Assembly: GCF_040436345.1 (NCBI RefSeq)
Contig: NC_133227.1
Span: 23,186,671 to 23,250,670 of the forward strand
Source of the DNA: Pagrus major
Lineage: Eukaryota > Chordata > Actinopteri > Spariformes > Sparidae
DNA: 64,000 nt
Direction: 5' to 3'
Shown here: one piece after another, positions 48,877 through 58,429 of the stretch
Layout: every line of letters begins with the position of its first letter
Position numbering within the stretch: the stretch's first letter is position 1
Made by a program: the position numbers and the translations under genes
The notes under the pieces: model-generated
What the model was told of the DNA's origin: nothing
Database searches by the model: none
What the model saw: the letters and a program-made list of their open reading frames with translations, nothing else

Positions 48877-50401
48877 CAATATCTCAGATGATTTACAAGA
48901 AAGGAGACTGCTCTCATTCTGTCTGAGGTCATGGAGGTCAAAGGTCACACACACACACACACACACACACAGATCATACACTCAGGATATGATGAAATAT
49001 GATCTGAATCGTCCACATTCCCCAAACGCCAGAGACACATAAACACGAAGATTTATGGGAAAAACGTGGAGAGGAAAGTTCCGTGACTCAGAGACAGAAC
49101 TTCTTCTTCTTCGTCCAGAACAGTTTCCATCTGCCGCCGCAACTATGAGAGCTGAACTGGGTACACTGGGAAAACTGGGCGAATGTCAGGTGCTCGGTGA
49201 TGGGTCAGCCTGTGTTAATGAACTGTTTCATCTTCACTGCAGAGGTCAGAGGTCACAGCCTGGAGGACTAAACAACAACCGCAGACGAAGAAGAAGACAG
49301 AACTGCAGGAGCTGTTACTGTCAATAAGATTAACAGCAGTGCTGGAGGTACTTACTGTACAGTTAGTAGGAGATCATGGAGTAAAACAGTAGACGTATTA
49401 ACAACCATGGTCTGGGTAAATACTCAATTCTGATTGGCTACTGGTTGTCCAATAATTCTTGACTGTGGACACCTCAACATTAGAAATAAAGAAATAAATA
49501 AAAAACTGAATATCTTATTTACACCACTGAGTTTAATCCTTTAGTGCATCATCCTCTGAACACTACAGCACATGTAACACGTAGTGATGGAATGTAACTA
49601 AGTACATTTACTCAAGTACTGTACTCAAGTACAATGTTGAGGTACTTGGTCTTGAGTATTTCTATTTTCTCCAAATGTATACTATTTTGTCCAAATTCAT
49701 ACTTCCACTCCACTATATTAGGAGGCAAATATTGTACTTTTTACCAACTACATTTACTAGATAAATGTAGTTACTAGTTACTTTGCAGATTACTGCATCT
49801 GAGCCGCAGTGGTGCATTCTTAAATCAATTTATTTGATCAGCAATCAGATTTAAAAAAACAAAAAACAAACACTGATTCCAATAACAAGATAAATGTTGA
49901 ACTGATACTTAAGTACATTTAACAGCAGATACTTTAAGATGTTTACTAAAGTACTATTCATATAGGTGGCTTTCACTTTTACCAGTTAAAAAGTAGTAAC
50001 AGTAGTAGTAGTAGTAGTAGTAGTAACGATAGCAGTGCTAATAGTAGAAGAAGTAGGAGTAGTAATAACAGTAGCTGTACAGCAGTAGTAGTAAAAGTAG
50101 TAGCAGTAGTAGTGTAGTTGCAGCAGCAGTGTGTCCCACTTGTGTTGACAGTGATGTATTACTAACAGTAACAGTTGTAGTACTTACTACAGCATTAACA
50201 GTGCTACCACCAGTAGCTGCATCAGTGGAAGTAGTAGTAGTAGTAGTAGTAGTTGCAGTATCAGTAGTAGTTTCAGTAGTTATTTGTGTAGTTGCAGCAG
50301 CAGTGTGTCTCACCTGTGTTGTCAGTGATGTAAACTGAGTGTAAACCGTTCATCGGCAGAAGAAACACAATGATCAATAATCCATAATGAAACTGGTCCA
50401 T
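28317..50401 (-). CDS. adamts2: Procollagen N-proteinase, ADAMTS2/3/14 clade
   Basis: Twenty-five coding exons on the - strand: 50314-50401, 47933-48423, 44180-44378, 40914-41020, 40742-40825, 40523-40606, 39580-39733, 38370-38475, 37363-37506, 37080-37212, 36267-36380, 35507-35652, 35339-35428, 34775-34857, 34134-34267, 33577-33700, 33198-33278, 32951-33114, 32688-32847, 32454-32586, 31895-32111, 29982-30111, 29805-29879, 29276-29456 and 28317-29118. All phases close to 1407 aa. In order: signal peptide, propeptide, furin site RRRR (281-284), metalloprotease with HETGHVLGMEHD (about 433-444) and SIMSP Met-turn, disintegrin-like and Cys-rich domains, four TSP1 repeats, PLAC (exon 29276-29456), and a long Ser/Thr-rich tail. 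Enzymes of this clade remove amino-propeptides of fibrillar procollagens outside the cell. The catalytic residues are intact. The tail (about 290 residues, with a run of about 17 Thr) makes it longer than human ADAMTS2 (1211 aa). The assignment to adamts2 over adamts3/14 rests on human 5q synteny and is tentative. Confidence 0.93.
28851..28903 (-). repeat. Thr-coding trinucleotide repeat in the adamts last exon
   Basis: GTA/GTG/GTT triplets on the + strand read as about 17 consecutive Thr codons on the - strand, inside the Ser/Thr/Pro-rich tail. This is a likely length-polymorphic, O-glycosylated, mucin-like stretch. Confidence 0.85.
30180..31830. repeat. ~30-37-bp minisatellite in adamts intron 21
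   Basis: Imperfect units of AGGTAGTCCAGAAAGAAGGA followed by AGTTAG or AGAGGTT variants fill most of the intron between exons 31895-32111 and 29982-30111. Unit length varies and the sequence is purine-rich on the + strand. The Phe/Leu/Ser-rich ORFs on the - strand are by-products. Confidence 0.9.
32421..32456 (-). repeat. 23-bp duplication of the adamts exon 20 donor region
   Basis: CTGTAGTGTGTTAC occurs twice, 23 bp apart, on the + strand. On the - strand both copies read GTAACACACTACAG, the true donor (at 32453) and a downstream copy (at 32430). The shift is not a multiple of three, so use of the second site would break the frame. Confidence 0.7.
34447..34680. repeat. CA and GT microsatellites
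   Basis: A CA-rich stretch (about 34466-34525) is followed by a GT-rich stretch (about 34595-34655) in the intron between exons 34134-34267 and 34775-34857. The opposed runs could pair. Confidence 0.8.
34905..35265. repeat. AACACAAC-type low-complexity repeat
   Basis: Imperfect AACACAACACAACTAAACAT units fill most of the intron between exons 34775-34857 and 35339-35428. Confidence 0.85.
37660..38215. repeat. ~30-bp minisatellite in adamts intron 8
   Basis: Imperfect copies of GGACACCTGGGAGTCATTAT followed by CATCTCTACGT fill most of the intron between exons 38370-38475 and 37363-37506. ORFs across it in two + frames are repeat artefacts. Confidence 0.9.
38525..39630 (-). repeat. 93-bp tandem array carrying copies of the adamts exon 7 donor
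   Basis: About twelve 93-bp units run from inside exon 7 (39580-39733) into intron 7. Each unit is the last ~48 bp of exon 7 (encoding [16 protein letters not shown]), the donor GTACTACT, and ~45 bp of intron coding for Thr/Ser/Asn-rich peptide. The unit is exactly 31 codons. The reading frame continues open from exon 7 through about nine further units (to 38708). Most copies keep CAGG|GTACTA or CAAG|GTACTA. Confidence 0.93.
41130..41705. repeat. ~20-bp minisatellite in adamts intron 3
   Basis: Imperfect units GACTCTCAGGTGACCTCAAA are repeated about 27 times. The motif contains AGGTGAC on the + strand, opposite to the gene. Confidence 0.9.
44030..44168. mobile_element. Dispersed GTAAATGTACTCTGTTACATTCC-type MITE fragment
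   Basis: The stretch ends in AAGTAAATGTACT...GTTACATTCCATCACTGG. It is the reverse complement of the element at 49578-49830, with shared AATACT, GAGTGGAAGTATGAAT and GTTACATTCCATCACT blocks. The same family is seen in degraded form at about 1645-1740 and 25270-25390. Confidence 0.6.
44690..45125. repeat. ~20-bp minisatellite in adamts intron 2
   Basis: Units of GTGAGTCAGCATTATTTTA and GTGTGAATCAGCRTTATTTA are repeated about 22 times just upstream of adamts exon 3. GTGAGTCAG contains TGAGTCA, the AP-1 consensus, so the array holds many AP-1-like sites. Confidence 0.9.
46250..47895. repeat. 1.6-kb purine-rich minisatellite in adamts intron 2
   Basis: Units GAGGAGGGAGTGACCAGGAGG and AGTGAGTAGGAGGGAGTGAC run for about 1.6 kb, almost free of pyrimidine blocks on the + strand. 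Higher-order copies of about 400-430 bp are visible, for example the GGGGTCAAAAG...GTCAGAGAAGAGATT block near 46246, 46596, 46930 and 47358. Pro/Ser/Leu ORFs on the - strand are artefacts. Confidence 0.92.
48825..48873. repeat. (GT)n microsatellite
   Basis: A GT run of about 49 bp in adamts intron 1. A CA run lies at 48949-48970. Confidence 0.9.
49578..49830. mobile_element. MITE-like dispersed repeat (GTGATGGAATGTAACTAAGTACA)
   Basis: It begins GTGATGGAATGTAACTAAGT and contains TTTACTCAAGTACTGTACTC and CATACTTCCACTCCACT, all shared in reverse with 44030-44168. I recognise this as a common fish-genome repeat style. The family name is not assigned. Confidence 0.6.
49995..50335. repeat. (TAG)n-rich repeat with a 174-bp duplication reaching adamts exon 1
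   Basis: TAG/CAG triplets dominate. The block GTGTAGTTGCAGCAGCAGTG plus about 30 bp, which spans the exon 1 donor at 50313/50314, recurs 174 bp away at 50112-50158. There the donor reads AAGTGGGAC instead of CAGGTGAGAC on the - strand. Confidence 0.75.
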
Positions 50402-50914
50402 TCTGACAGAGAGAGAGACAGAGATGCAGATACAGAGAGGAAGAGAGACAGAATAAGTGAGAGCTGCTGTGTGCAGACTGAGCACTCTAACAGACACTCC
50501 TCCACTCTGTCTCATTATCTCCTCCCTCTGTCTGCCTGCATGTGTCCGTCTGTCTCTCCACCCACTCACCGCTCCGTCTCTCTCTCAGCAACAGTACATT
50601 AATACTGCAGTAGTGTACCTACAGAAGTACTCTGCAGTAACACAACTCTCTCCGTAAGTTGTTTCAGATGAGCAGGCAACAAACACACCCACGTGCACAC
50701 ACATTGTTCAGTTGTAGTATCTCTTATTGTCCACTAGATGGAGTTGCAAGTTATATTGAATTAGATATTTTCTGTCCGTGTTTCTACACCTGGCTGTACC
50801 ACACCTGACCTCCAGGTGAGTTTATCTGCTGTGTTCAACATCTGATCACCAGACTGCCACGTCTAATAGTCCCAGTCGTGAGTCTAATGGTAGCAGTAGT
50901 AGTAATGCTCATTC

Positions 50915-51438
50915 GTCTGAGCCTGAACCTTCATCGTCCAGCTTGTCTGAGCCTGAACCTCCATCGTCCAGCTCTTCTGAGTCTGATCCTTCATCGTCCA
51001 GCTCCTCTGCGGCTGAACCTCCATCGTCCAGCTCCTCTGAGTCTGAACCTTCATCGTCCAGCTCCTCTGAGTCTGAACCTTCATCGTCCAGCTCCTCTGT
51101 GGCTGATCCTCCATCATCCAGCTCCTCTGCGGCTGAACCTACATCGTCCAGCTCCTCTGAGGCTGAACCTCCATCGTCCAGCTCCTCTGAGCCTGAACCT
51201 CCATCGTCCAGCTCCTCTGCGGCTGAACCTCCATCGTCCAGCTCCTCTGAGCCTGAACCTTCATCGTCCAGCTCCTCTGTGGCTGAACCTCCATCATCCA
51301 GCTCCTCTGAGCCTGAACCTCCATCGTCCAGCTCCTCTGAGCCTGAACCTCCATCGTCCAGCTCCTCTGCGGCTGAACCTCCATCATCCAGCTCCTCTGA
51401 GCCTGAACCTCCATTGTCCAGCTCCTCTGAGCCTGAAT
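50915..51438. repeat. 30-bp minisatellite, copy A (~17 units)
   Basis: Tandem units AGCTCCTCTGAGCCTGAACC followed by TCCATCGTCC, with single-base variants (GAG/GCG/GTG, CCT/TCT). The unit is 10 codons and lacks stops in several frames, so three overlapping ORFs (Ser-Glu-Pro, Leu-His-Arg-Pro-Ala, and reverse Arg-Ser-Trp-Thr-Met) appear. The same unit makes array B at 60451-60902. Confidence 0.95.
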
Positions 51439-51929
51439 TTGGTGATTACATTTTTTTTCCTGCTGGCCTTGAAAAACTATTCCTGCTGCACTCAGTGTTT
51501 TCTTCTGTTTGCATTGCTGAAGTCAGAAACACAGTAAACAGACAGCAGATGTAAACATGTGTTTAAGTGTCTAATTATACAACTGAAATATTGTTTAGAG
51601 CAGAAAAAGCCTCAAATGGCTGCTGCTGCCAAACACTGTTGTGGTCTGTCTGCCTGAAGCTGTCAGGTCACACACATCTTTTAAAAAAACTTTACAGTTT
51701 TCTTTATTTTAGTTCAGTTATAATCAGGTTTTACTGACAACATCAGCAGGTCACAGTCAGTCTGCTGGTAGCTGATTTTAGCCTCATTTTACATTTCATT
51801 CACTTGACTTGAATTTCTTTGATTGATTTTGATTGATTGGGTCCTCAGCTGGAGCCGCCAGCTGCTGACAGGTTAGCAGTAAACCTGGATGTGTCCGTAG
51901 ACTGTGTGGGAGTTTTCTGCCACGACTGC

Positions 51930-52460
51930 AGTGTTTATGTTGAGCTGCTGTATTATAGCAGAACTCAGCTGGAAACATAATGTTGCTATTAAAACTTTTA
52001 TATTGTTGTAAAGTCTGATGATGGAATCTGTCTGTATATTCATTGTTTTTCTCTGCTGTGTTTTCTGTTCACTAACAGCCAAGTTTAGACTTTTTGCTTG
52101 AATTAGTCCAGTGAATTGTTTAATTAAGTAATTAACAACATGCATCCATGCTTTCTCTAACACTAACATCCTGTTCGCAGGCTCACGGTAGATGGAGTCT
52201 ATCCCAGCATGCAGCAGCAGCACCACCGCCTGGAGAAAAGCCTGACTTACAGTTAGTGAGGTGAGAAATATTCAGATCCATCACATAAAGAAACTCTTGT
52301 TAAAACTCTGGCAACTGTGTTTTGTACAAGCTGAAGTCTGTTCACTGATTTTTTTTCCTTTTTGTAACCTACTTAAAAGTGTCATGATTGGTGAATTCAG
52401 GCCACAGAGGGAAGTTGACTAAAATACAAACACACACAGACACACAAAGGCAGGTAGAAT
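51930..52460. repeat. Duplicated segment, copy A
   Basis: It begins at TGTTGAGCTGCTGTATTATA and is nearly identical to 60908-61375. It has a different short insert near 52095, and about 85 bp around 52295-52375 absent from copy B. Both copies contain ATGGAGTCTATCCCAGCATG and a CAGCAGCAGCACCACCGCC block. Confidence 0.9.
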
Positions 52461-54546
52461 AGTAGCTCTCTTTGCCTCTTTCTTGTGTTTAACATTACCT
52501 GCCCTGTTTGGTAGTATAAGCCATCATTGGTAGTGCTGGACTTGGTAGATTTCTCTGTTCCCCCATTGCTGGTGTTGGTACCAGAACAGGAGGGTCCTGC
52601 TCTCTTCGTGTTCCCCGAGAAGGATCTGTCTCTTTATAGAGTTCAAGAGAACATACAAGATACAAGAAAATGTATTTTCTTTGTCACTGCATACCAAACA
52701 CTCTAACAGTGATTACTTATATAGTTATTTTATTCAGAAAATGGTGCTTACAACAGCTTTAACTCTGAACTTACATTATGCCCTCTGTTGGCTCGCCCGA
52801 GTACGAGAAAGAATCAAATCAAAAATGAATCCAGTCACTCCCAGTGTCAGCAGAGACTTTAAAGCACAGATCATTAAAATGACTTGTCTTGGTTTGACAG
52901 GAATAATATTGATATGTCACTTTATAGACTTATGGATGTCTTTAATTTTAAGTTGTAAAGCTCGTCCCATTATCTTTTTCTTTATTTCTAATCATAGTGT
53001 AAAACTGTTCACAAAGAGGAAGAACAATGACAGCATTAGCCATTTTAGCAAACGATCATAAACCCCATCTTTTATGCACTGGGAAAGCCAATCATCAAAA
53101 CATTTCCCAATGTAATAAAAAAGCAAAAAGTAGAAATCCATGTTCCAGTTTCCCTGCATAAAACCAATTGAATCAAACAAACTGATCAACAGATTAAGGA
53201 GATATCAGTATCGTGTCCAAAACCAACAGAATACAGAGTTTAACAGGTCCAGAAATCAGTTTTCAAATTTTATTGATTTTTTATTAGAAACTTCAACATT
53301 GCTTTTATGTGAGAAAATTGTATTTAATCAAAAAATAATTACATTCTGACATCATTTATATTGTGTAATCACTGTTTACTCTGTTAAATCACTCACTAAA
53401 ACTAAAACCATGATTTTTAGAAAAATAAATGAGAAAAATAAAACAAGATTTATGTTAGACTTCATGAAGAAAGTTTCTAAAATAAGCCAAAGTGATTTAT
53501 AGATACAACACATTACCCTGTTTATGAACAACAAAAACGGTTTATAAAATTGAAGAGAATTAATTACTTAATTAGGCCTTATTCATTTTCAGTAAAAAAG
53601 AAAATAATACAAAAATAAGATAATCATTTGTAAAAATTAAAAAAATAAATGATCAAAATAAATTCATAATCATATGAATATATGGATATTAAGGCATGAT
53701 AAGGCTAATAAATGATAAATCAGAACTTTATGCTATTCTGACTGAAAGTGCAGCTGGTTTTACAAACACACAAAAGATCAAAGGGCAAACTGAAAACAGT
53801 CAAAAACTCACAAATGCATTTGAAACATTCATCCCAAACCAAAATCAATATCAATTAAATTATTTATTTACAAATGATTTAAAAAATACAGAAGAGTCAC
53901 AGCCCAAGTTCTGAGTCTAGATTGCTGAAAATAAAGCCAGAACTAGAAATAAATGTTTCACATGAGGCCCTAATCCTGTCTTTAAAAAAAAAAGAAGAAA
54001 AATCAGATAGTACACAAAATCATGAGTTTACTAAAGACAGAGATTCCTCTGAGCAGTGCCAACCGTCTACAAGAGGATCTACATGCTGGAAGACACATGC
54101 CATTTGGATCAGCTTCTCTCTCAACATAATGTGGGAAAGTTGACACAGTTTTTTATTTGTTTCGTTCCAGTTTTGTCTCCTGACACTAAATCCTAATTAA
54201 ACATCCTCTCTGGTTCTGTTTAGAGCGTCAGGTTCTGGTTCAGGTTCAGCATAGCTGGAGGCGTTAAAAAGTCAATGCAATACTACAACTAGAGATTTAG
54301 TATCGCAACCAACATGAGGTGGGAATCAGGAGAGGGACAAGAAAATAACACTTCCTGGACTGGAAAAAAAATCACCATGAACAAATCCAGGCTTTAAGTA
54401 CCTTCCTCCTCAAACGTATTAAGTGAAACCATTAAGTCATGTACGAATTGTATTATTATTTTAATTATTAGAGTACAGGGTTGCCAGTGCAAACTCATCC
54501 CACACAGCTACTGAGCCTGCAGCCTCTTTGTCACTGTTATCCAAAA

Positions 54547-56133
54547 TTACCAGCCCATTTCATTCATTTCAACTCTAGTGTACTCATTTTTATGTGCATC
54601 TATTTTCTTGAGCTTCCGAATGAACCATTCACCTAGTTTTTGCCATTTTATGGAAATTTTCACATGAAGGGGCTGAACCTTGAGGAACATCTCTGAGGTG
54701 TAGTATGTTTCTCCATTAGCTCTGGATATCTGATCTATTTTATCCAGAAGGTTTTTAACCTGCACCCTGTTTCCTGTCTTTGTGTTGTCAAACACACAGT
54801 GTCTACCACCACACTTAGAGACCAGTTCTGACACATATCTGTTGTCCTGGATCAAATCATTAACGGACTTCTCTTTCAGTCTGTCTCCATTAGTGAAAAG
54901 GACCATCGTATACTTAGGAGCATCTCTGCTGAACAGTTTTGGCAGCATCTTTAACAGTTTGATGTCTGCAGCAGAGATCCTGTCAATCTTCAACACAATG
55001 ATGAAGGCATGTGGTCCTGGATCAGCCTCTGCTACTGCTTTCATGATCTCATTAAACAGCTTTTTGGGAGACAGACCTTTCCCAGTGAATCCTGGAGTGT
55101 CCACCACTTTGACCAGACGACCCTCCACTGTGTCTGATTTAGAGACAGTCTCTTCACTGACTGAATTAAAGCCACACACTGATTCAAACCGCACTGATCC
55201 AAGGATGTTGTTTCCTGATGCACTTTTCCCTCCTCCTGGTAGTCCAAGCAGCACGATCCTTATTTCCTCCTCAGTCTCAGACTCCCAAGAATCAGCAGCT
55301 GGAGGAAAGATGATATTATTATTATTATTATTAATAATAATAATAATAATAATAATAACCATAAGAAGAAGAATGATATTATTATTATTATTATGTAAAC
55401 TAATGTGCAGTGAGAATGAGTCACCTCAGACTAAGTTATCTAGACTGATCTGTGGTTGATACTATAATGTGACAAACAATACATAGCAGCTGTGCACATC
55501 CAGAAACTGTTATTATTTTTTTTTTTTTACATCAGATTAGATAAGCTGATCTACTGATGCACAGTCTTGTGTATAAGATTATTACTGACCATTTCTGAGG
55601 TGGCCTGATTTCTCCAGCAGCTTTTTGACTTGTTCCTGTCCTCCATCTTTATTGTTGAACACATGATGTCTTCCTTCAAAACTTTCAACAAGAGGTCTAA
55701 GCTTTGGATCTTCACTGATGAACTCATCCAGCATGTCATCTAATTCATCTCCTCCTGTAAAAAGGAGGTAGCAATTGTTGAACTGATCACCGATGACACT
55801 GACGGCAGCATCCACAGCATTTTTCTCCTCGATGGTGAATCGATCTATTTTAACCACCACCAGGAACAAACAAGGTGTGGAGGACTGCAGGAGCTCCTGG
55901 CAGCAGGTCCTAATGTCAGTCTCAGAACCAAATATTCCCGGACTGTCGATCACTGAGATATGTTTCCCAAAAACTGTTTCAGTATTTTTTGAGATCTGTG
56001 TTGTCACTGATTTGAAGGATCGTTTTGACAAAAATGCTGGTCGTCCCAGGATGGTGTTTCCTGAAGCACTTTTACCAACTCCTGAGTTTCCCAGGAGGAC
56101 GATGGTGAGACCAGGATCAGGAATTGGATCCAT
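54547..56133 (-). CDS. gimap: GIMAP-type (AIG1) GTPase with two G domains
   Basis: Two coding exons on the - strand, 55590-56133 and 54547-55298, joined in phase across a 291-bp intron, give 431 aa. The first exon has an AIG1 G domain with P-loop GNSGVGKSASGNTILG and switch DSPGIFG. The second has another, with GLPGGGKSASGN, DTPGFTG and a conserved-box-like block. GIMAPs are guanine-nucleotide-binding proteins that form scaffolds on membranes and affect lymphocyte survival; teleost genomes carry many multi-domain versions. An acceptor at 56150/56151 precedes the start, so at least one upstream non-coding exon is expected. MDPIPDPG (56133) is the first Met in the exon; a longer ORF reaches 56220 only by crossing the acceptor. 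No transmembrane segment is seen at the C-terminus. The exact GIMAP orthology is unknown. Confidence 0.87.
55318..55395. repeat. (TAA/ATT)n microsatellite
   Basis: TAT/TAA triplets with a polarity switch (ATT runs, then AAT runs, then ATT) form a foldable AT repeat immediately upstream (in - strand sense) of the acceptor of the second GIMAP exon. Confidence 0.8.
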
Positions 56134-57139
56134 GTTGAGCAACACAAAACCTGCTGGAGACAACAGAAAGAGGTTGGAAAATCTAAAAGATATTTCTGGA
56201 AATAGGCTGAAAAAAGCCAATGTCAGATGATCAACAAACCATCTGATCTGCTGTATTACCTGTAGTTGTCACAAAGTTTTCTGGTGCCGAGATGGATTAT
56301 TAGCAATATGTTCTTACTTTCAGTTTGTCCTCCAAACAATGTGTTCCAGATGATCTGATCAACTGTTGGTTTGCTGAATATCGAACGTGATAATTTGCCA
56401 GGCCAAATCGTTCGATTCATAGTTTACATCATATACATGTAACTATATATATACACTCAGAATTCTGAGTCTATACTAAGAATTGTGACTTTAATCAAAT
56501 TTGAGTAAGAAATTTGAGTAAAAGTAAGAATTCAGAATTTACTGAAATTTAAAATGCTCAATTTAATTGAATTGACCAGTGATATGAATTCCGTACATAT
56601 AAAATAAATATATAGAATATATCTGTTATAAAAACATCAAATGGCGAAAATAACATTAAAAACCATAAAGATCATGATTTTATCATGTTGTTGAGAATGT
56701 CTTAAAAGTTCTCTCAGAGTTCAAATTATGTTTTAGGGAAAATGTGACGCTTTTATTCATCAACATATTAGACAAAAATTGTTGTTAACTGTAATATGCT
56801 TGTGACTGTGACTGCAGCAGAAAGAAGATGCAACTTGAGAATCTCCACACTACCTTCCATTGTCATTACTCAATGTTGTATATCAAGTGCCATATTCATA
56901 CTCATCCGTGTTTAAGTCCTATAAAACATGTTTCTTACAAATGTTTCTTGAAAATTAAGAATGTGTGAAAAGATAATATGCAACGTCAGAGTTGTCGCAT
57001 TTGGCGATGAACCAACAGAATTATCAGAGAATCTGCAGCTAAAGTCCACGTGAAGTGTTTATTGACGCTTCAAGTGAAAAAGCAGGAATTACAATCAGAA
57101 TGAAGAAGTGAAATTTTAAAACTTGAACTGAAAACTGTA

Positions 57140-57286
57140 AAAAAAAAAAAAAAAAAATCTGCCATAGACCGCAGGGTTCGTCCCTGCAGCCCTTTACTGG
57201 ATGTCATCCCCCTCTCTCATCCCGTTTCCTGCCACAATCTCTCCTATCAATAAAGCCATGCAAAAGCCCAAAACAGACTATATATA
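57140..57286 (+). mobile_element. Truncated SINE copy
   Basis: After an A-run, CGCAGGGTTCGTCCCTGCAG (a B-box-like core) is followed by CCTTTACTGGATGTCATCCC. The copy ends in TATCAATAAAGCCATGCAAA. The tail matches the AATAAAGGCATTAAAA end of the SINE at 18311-18460, and the 5' tRNA head is mostly lost. Confidence 0.6.
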
Positions 57287-57419
57287 CACTCGGAATATAC
57301 TCAGAATTCTGAGTTTAAACTCAATATTCTTACCTTTTTTTCTTAAGTTTCAAAAGTACAGTTTCACCAGTTCATCGACACAAGGTATTTTGTTGAGGCA
57401 GTCATATGTGCTATTTCAT

Positions 57420-57610
57420 ACCGTCTCAGAAGGTCGACTTTATTCTTGAAATGTCAAGTTTATTCTCGACGTTTCGACTTTATTCACGAAATTGTATTTC
57501 AGCTTTACTCTAGATATTTCGACTTTTTTCTTGAAGTGCATAATGAAAAAAAAACTTTCTCTTTCTTTTTTTTTCTCATCCCTGGCCCTAATACTCTTCC
57601 GTATCCTCCG
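57420..57610. repeat. Degenerate TCGACTTTATTCTCGAAAT repeat
   Basis: Four or five imperfect copies of TTTCGACTTTATTCTTGAAAT lead into TTTTCTCATCCCTGGCCCTAATACTCTTCCGTA. This arrangement is common in fish transposon-derived repeats. It lies between the GIMAP coding exons and the proposed 5' exon. Confidence 0.55.
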
Positions 57611-57726
57611 TATATGAATATGTACTTAGATTAAATAATGAAATGTAAGTTAAGACAACAGGTGTAATATTGTAGGCCTATAAAAATGACCAATAAGAAC
57701 CGATAATATCAACAAAAAACACTGAC

Positions 57727-57890
57727 CTGAGAGAAGAGCAGGTGGTTTCCCTGAGTCCAGAGAGAATAAAGTATTTCTGTTGATCTCTGGTTTTAAACAG
57801 TTCGTTCGCACCACTTCCCAAATTGGCCTTCAAAATAAAATGCCTGTTTTTTCTTTTTCTTCCAGACTGGTGGTGAAATAAATCCAATCA
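57727..57890 (-). other. Possible 5' non-coding exon of the GIMAP gene
   Basis: On the - strand, TGCTCTTCTCTCAG is followed by the donor GTCAGTG at 57726. The GIMAP coding exon starts at an acceptor, so an upstream exon is needed, and this is the best nearby donor I see. Its 5' limit is a guess. Confidence 0.25.
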
Positions 57891-58291
57891 CATAGGCATA
57901 TTTTGATGTGTCTTTGGGTCTCTTCTTAATGCATTTGTTGGTATCATTTTTCTCTAATTTTGACTGATCTTGTGTCCAGCAGGGTTTTATTTTTTAGACC
58001 ATAGATATTTGTTTCCGCTTGTCTAAAAGTAATTGTTGAGTCAAAGGGAACAGACAGCAGCTGAGAAGGCAGCGAGAGAAATACCCACTAAGTTTTATTC
58101 ATGTCTGATTTCACAGTTTGAAGTCTTGACAATAACTTACAGTTTTATACTAAGCTGTCAGTAAACTGATCCGCTCATTGCTATATTGATATTACTGTGT
58201 GGACTCTTCTTTTGTCGCAAACAAAAGTGACAGGTCTCATGAGCTGAATGTTTTTTAATGATTTATTATTTCTTCATCTTGTCTGCCTTAT

Positions 58292-58308
58292 TTTCACTTT
58301 CGTTTCAG
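58292..58308 (-). promoter_or_regulatory. ISRE-like interferon response motif
   Basis: The - strand reads TGAAACGAAAGTGAAAA, containing GAAAGTGAAA (GAAANNGAAA), the core recognised by IRF/ISGF3. It lies about 2.2 kb upstream of the GIMAP start codon and about 0.4 kb upstream of the possible 5' exon, in the right orientation to drive the gene. Confidence 0.5.
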
Positions 58309-58429
58309 ACAAGATGGCGCCAGAAACAAAATGGGGCCAGCACAGTGACAGTGAACATTTGCGCATTGAAAATAAAATTTCTCACTGAAAACAAAACCTG
58401 AACTAACAACATTGGCGTTGAAACATTTG

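Larger units (their letters stand above)
50402..54546. other. adamts upstream and GIMAP downstream stretch
   Basis: No recognisable gene. It contains the probable adamts 5' UTR and promoter (50402 to about 50700), the 30-bp minisatellite, the duplicated flank, and an AT-rich block (52650-54170). The AT-rich block has short unconvincing ORFs such as 53696-53914 and 53922-54143. Confidence 0.5.

Noticed and set aside
50878-51554. ORFs of 203-219 aa rich in Ser/Glu/Pro or Leu-His-Arg-Pro-Ala
   Set aside because: The 30-bp unit is a multiple of three without stops, so several frames are open at once. There is no start context, splice structure or unique domain.
53696-54143. Two Lys/Asn/Glu-rich ORFs
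   Set aside because: The region is strongly AT-rich, the ORFs are short, and no domain or splice pattern supports them.
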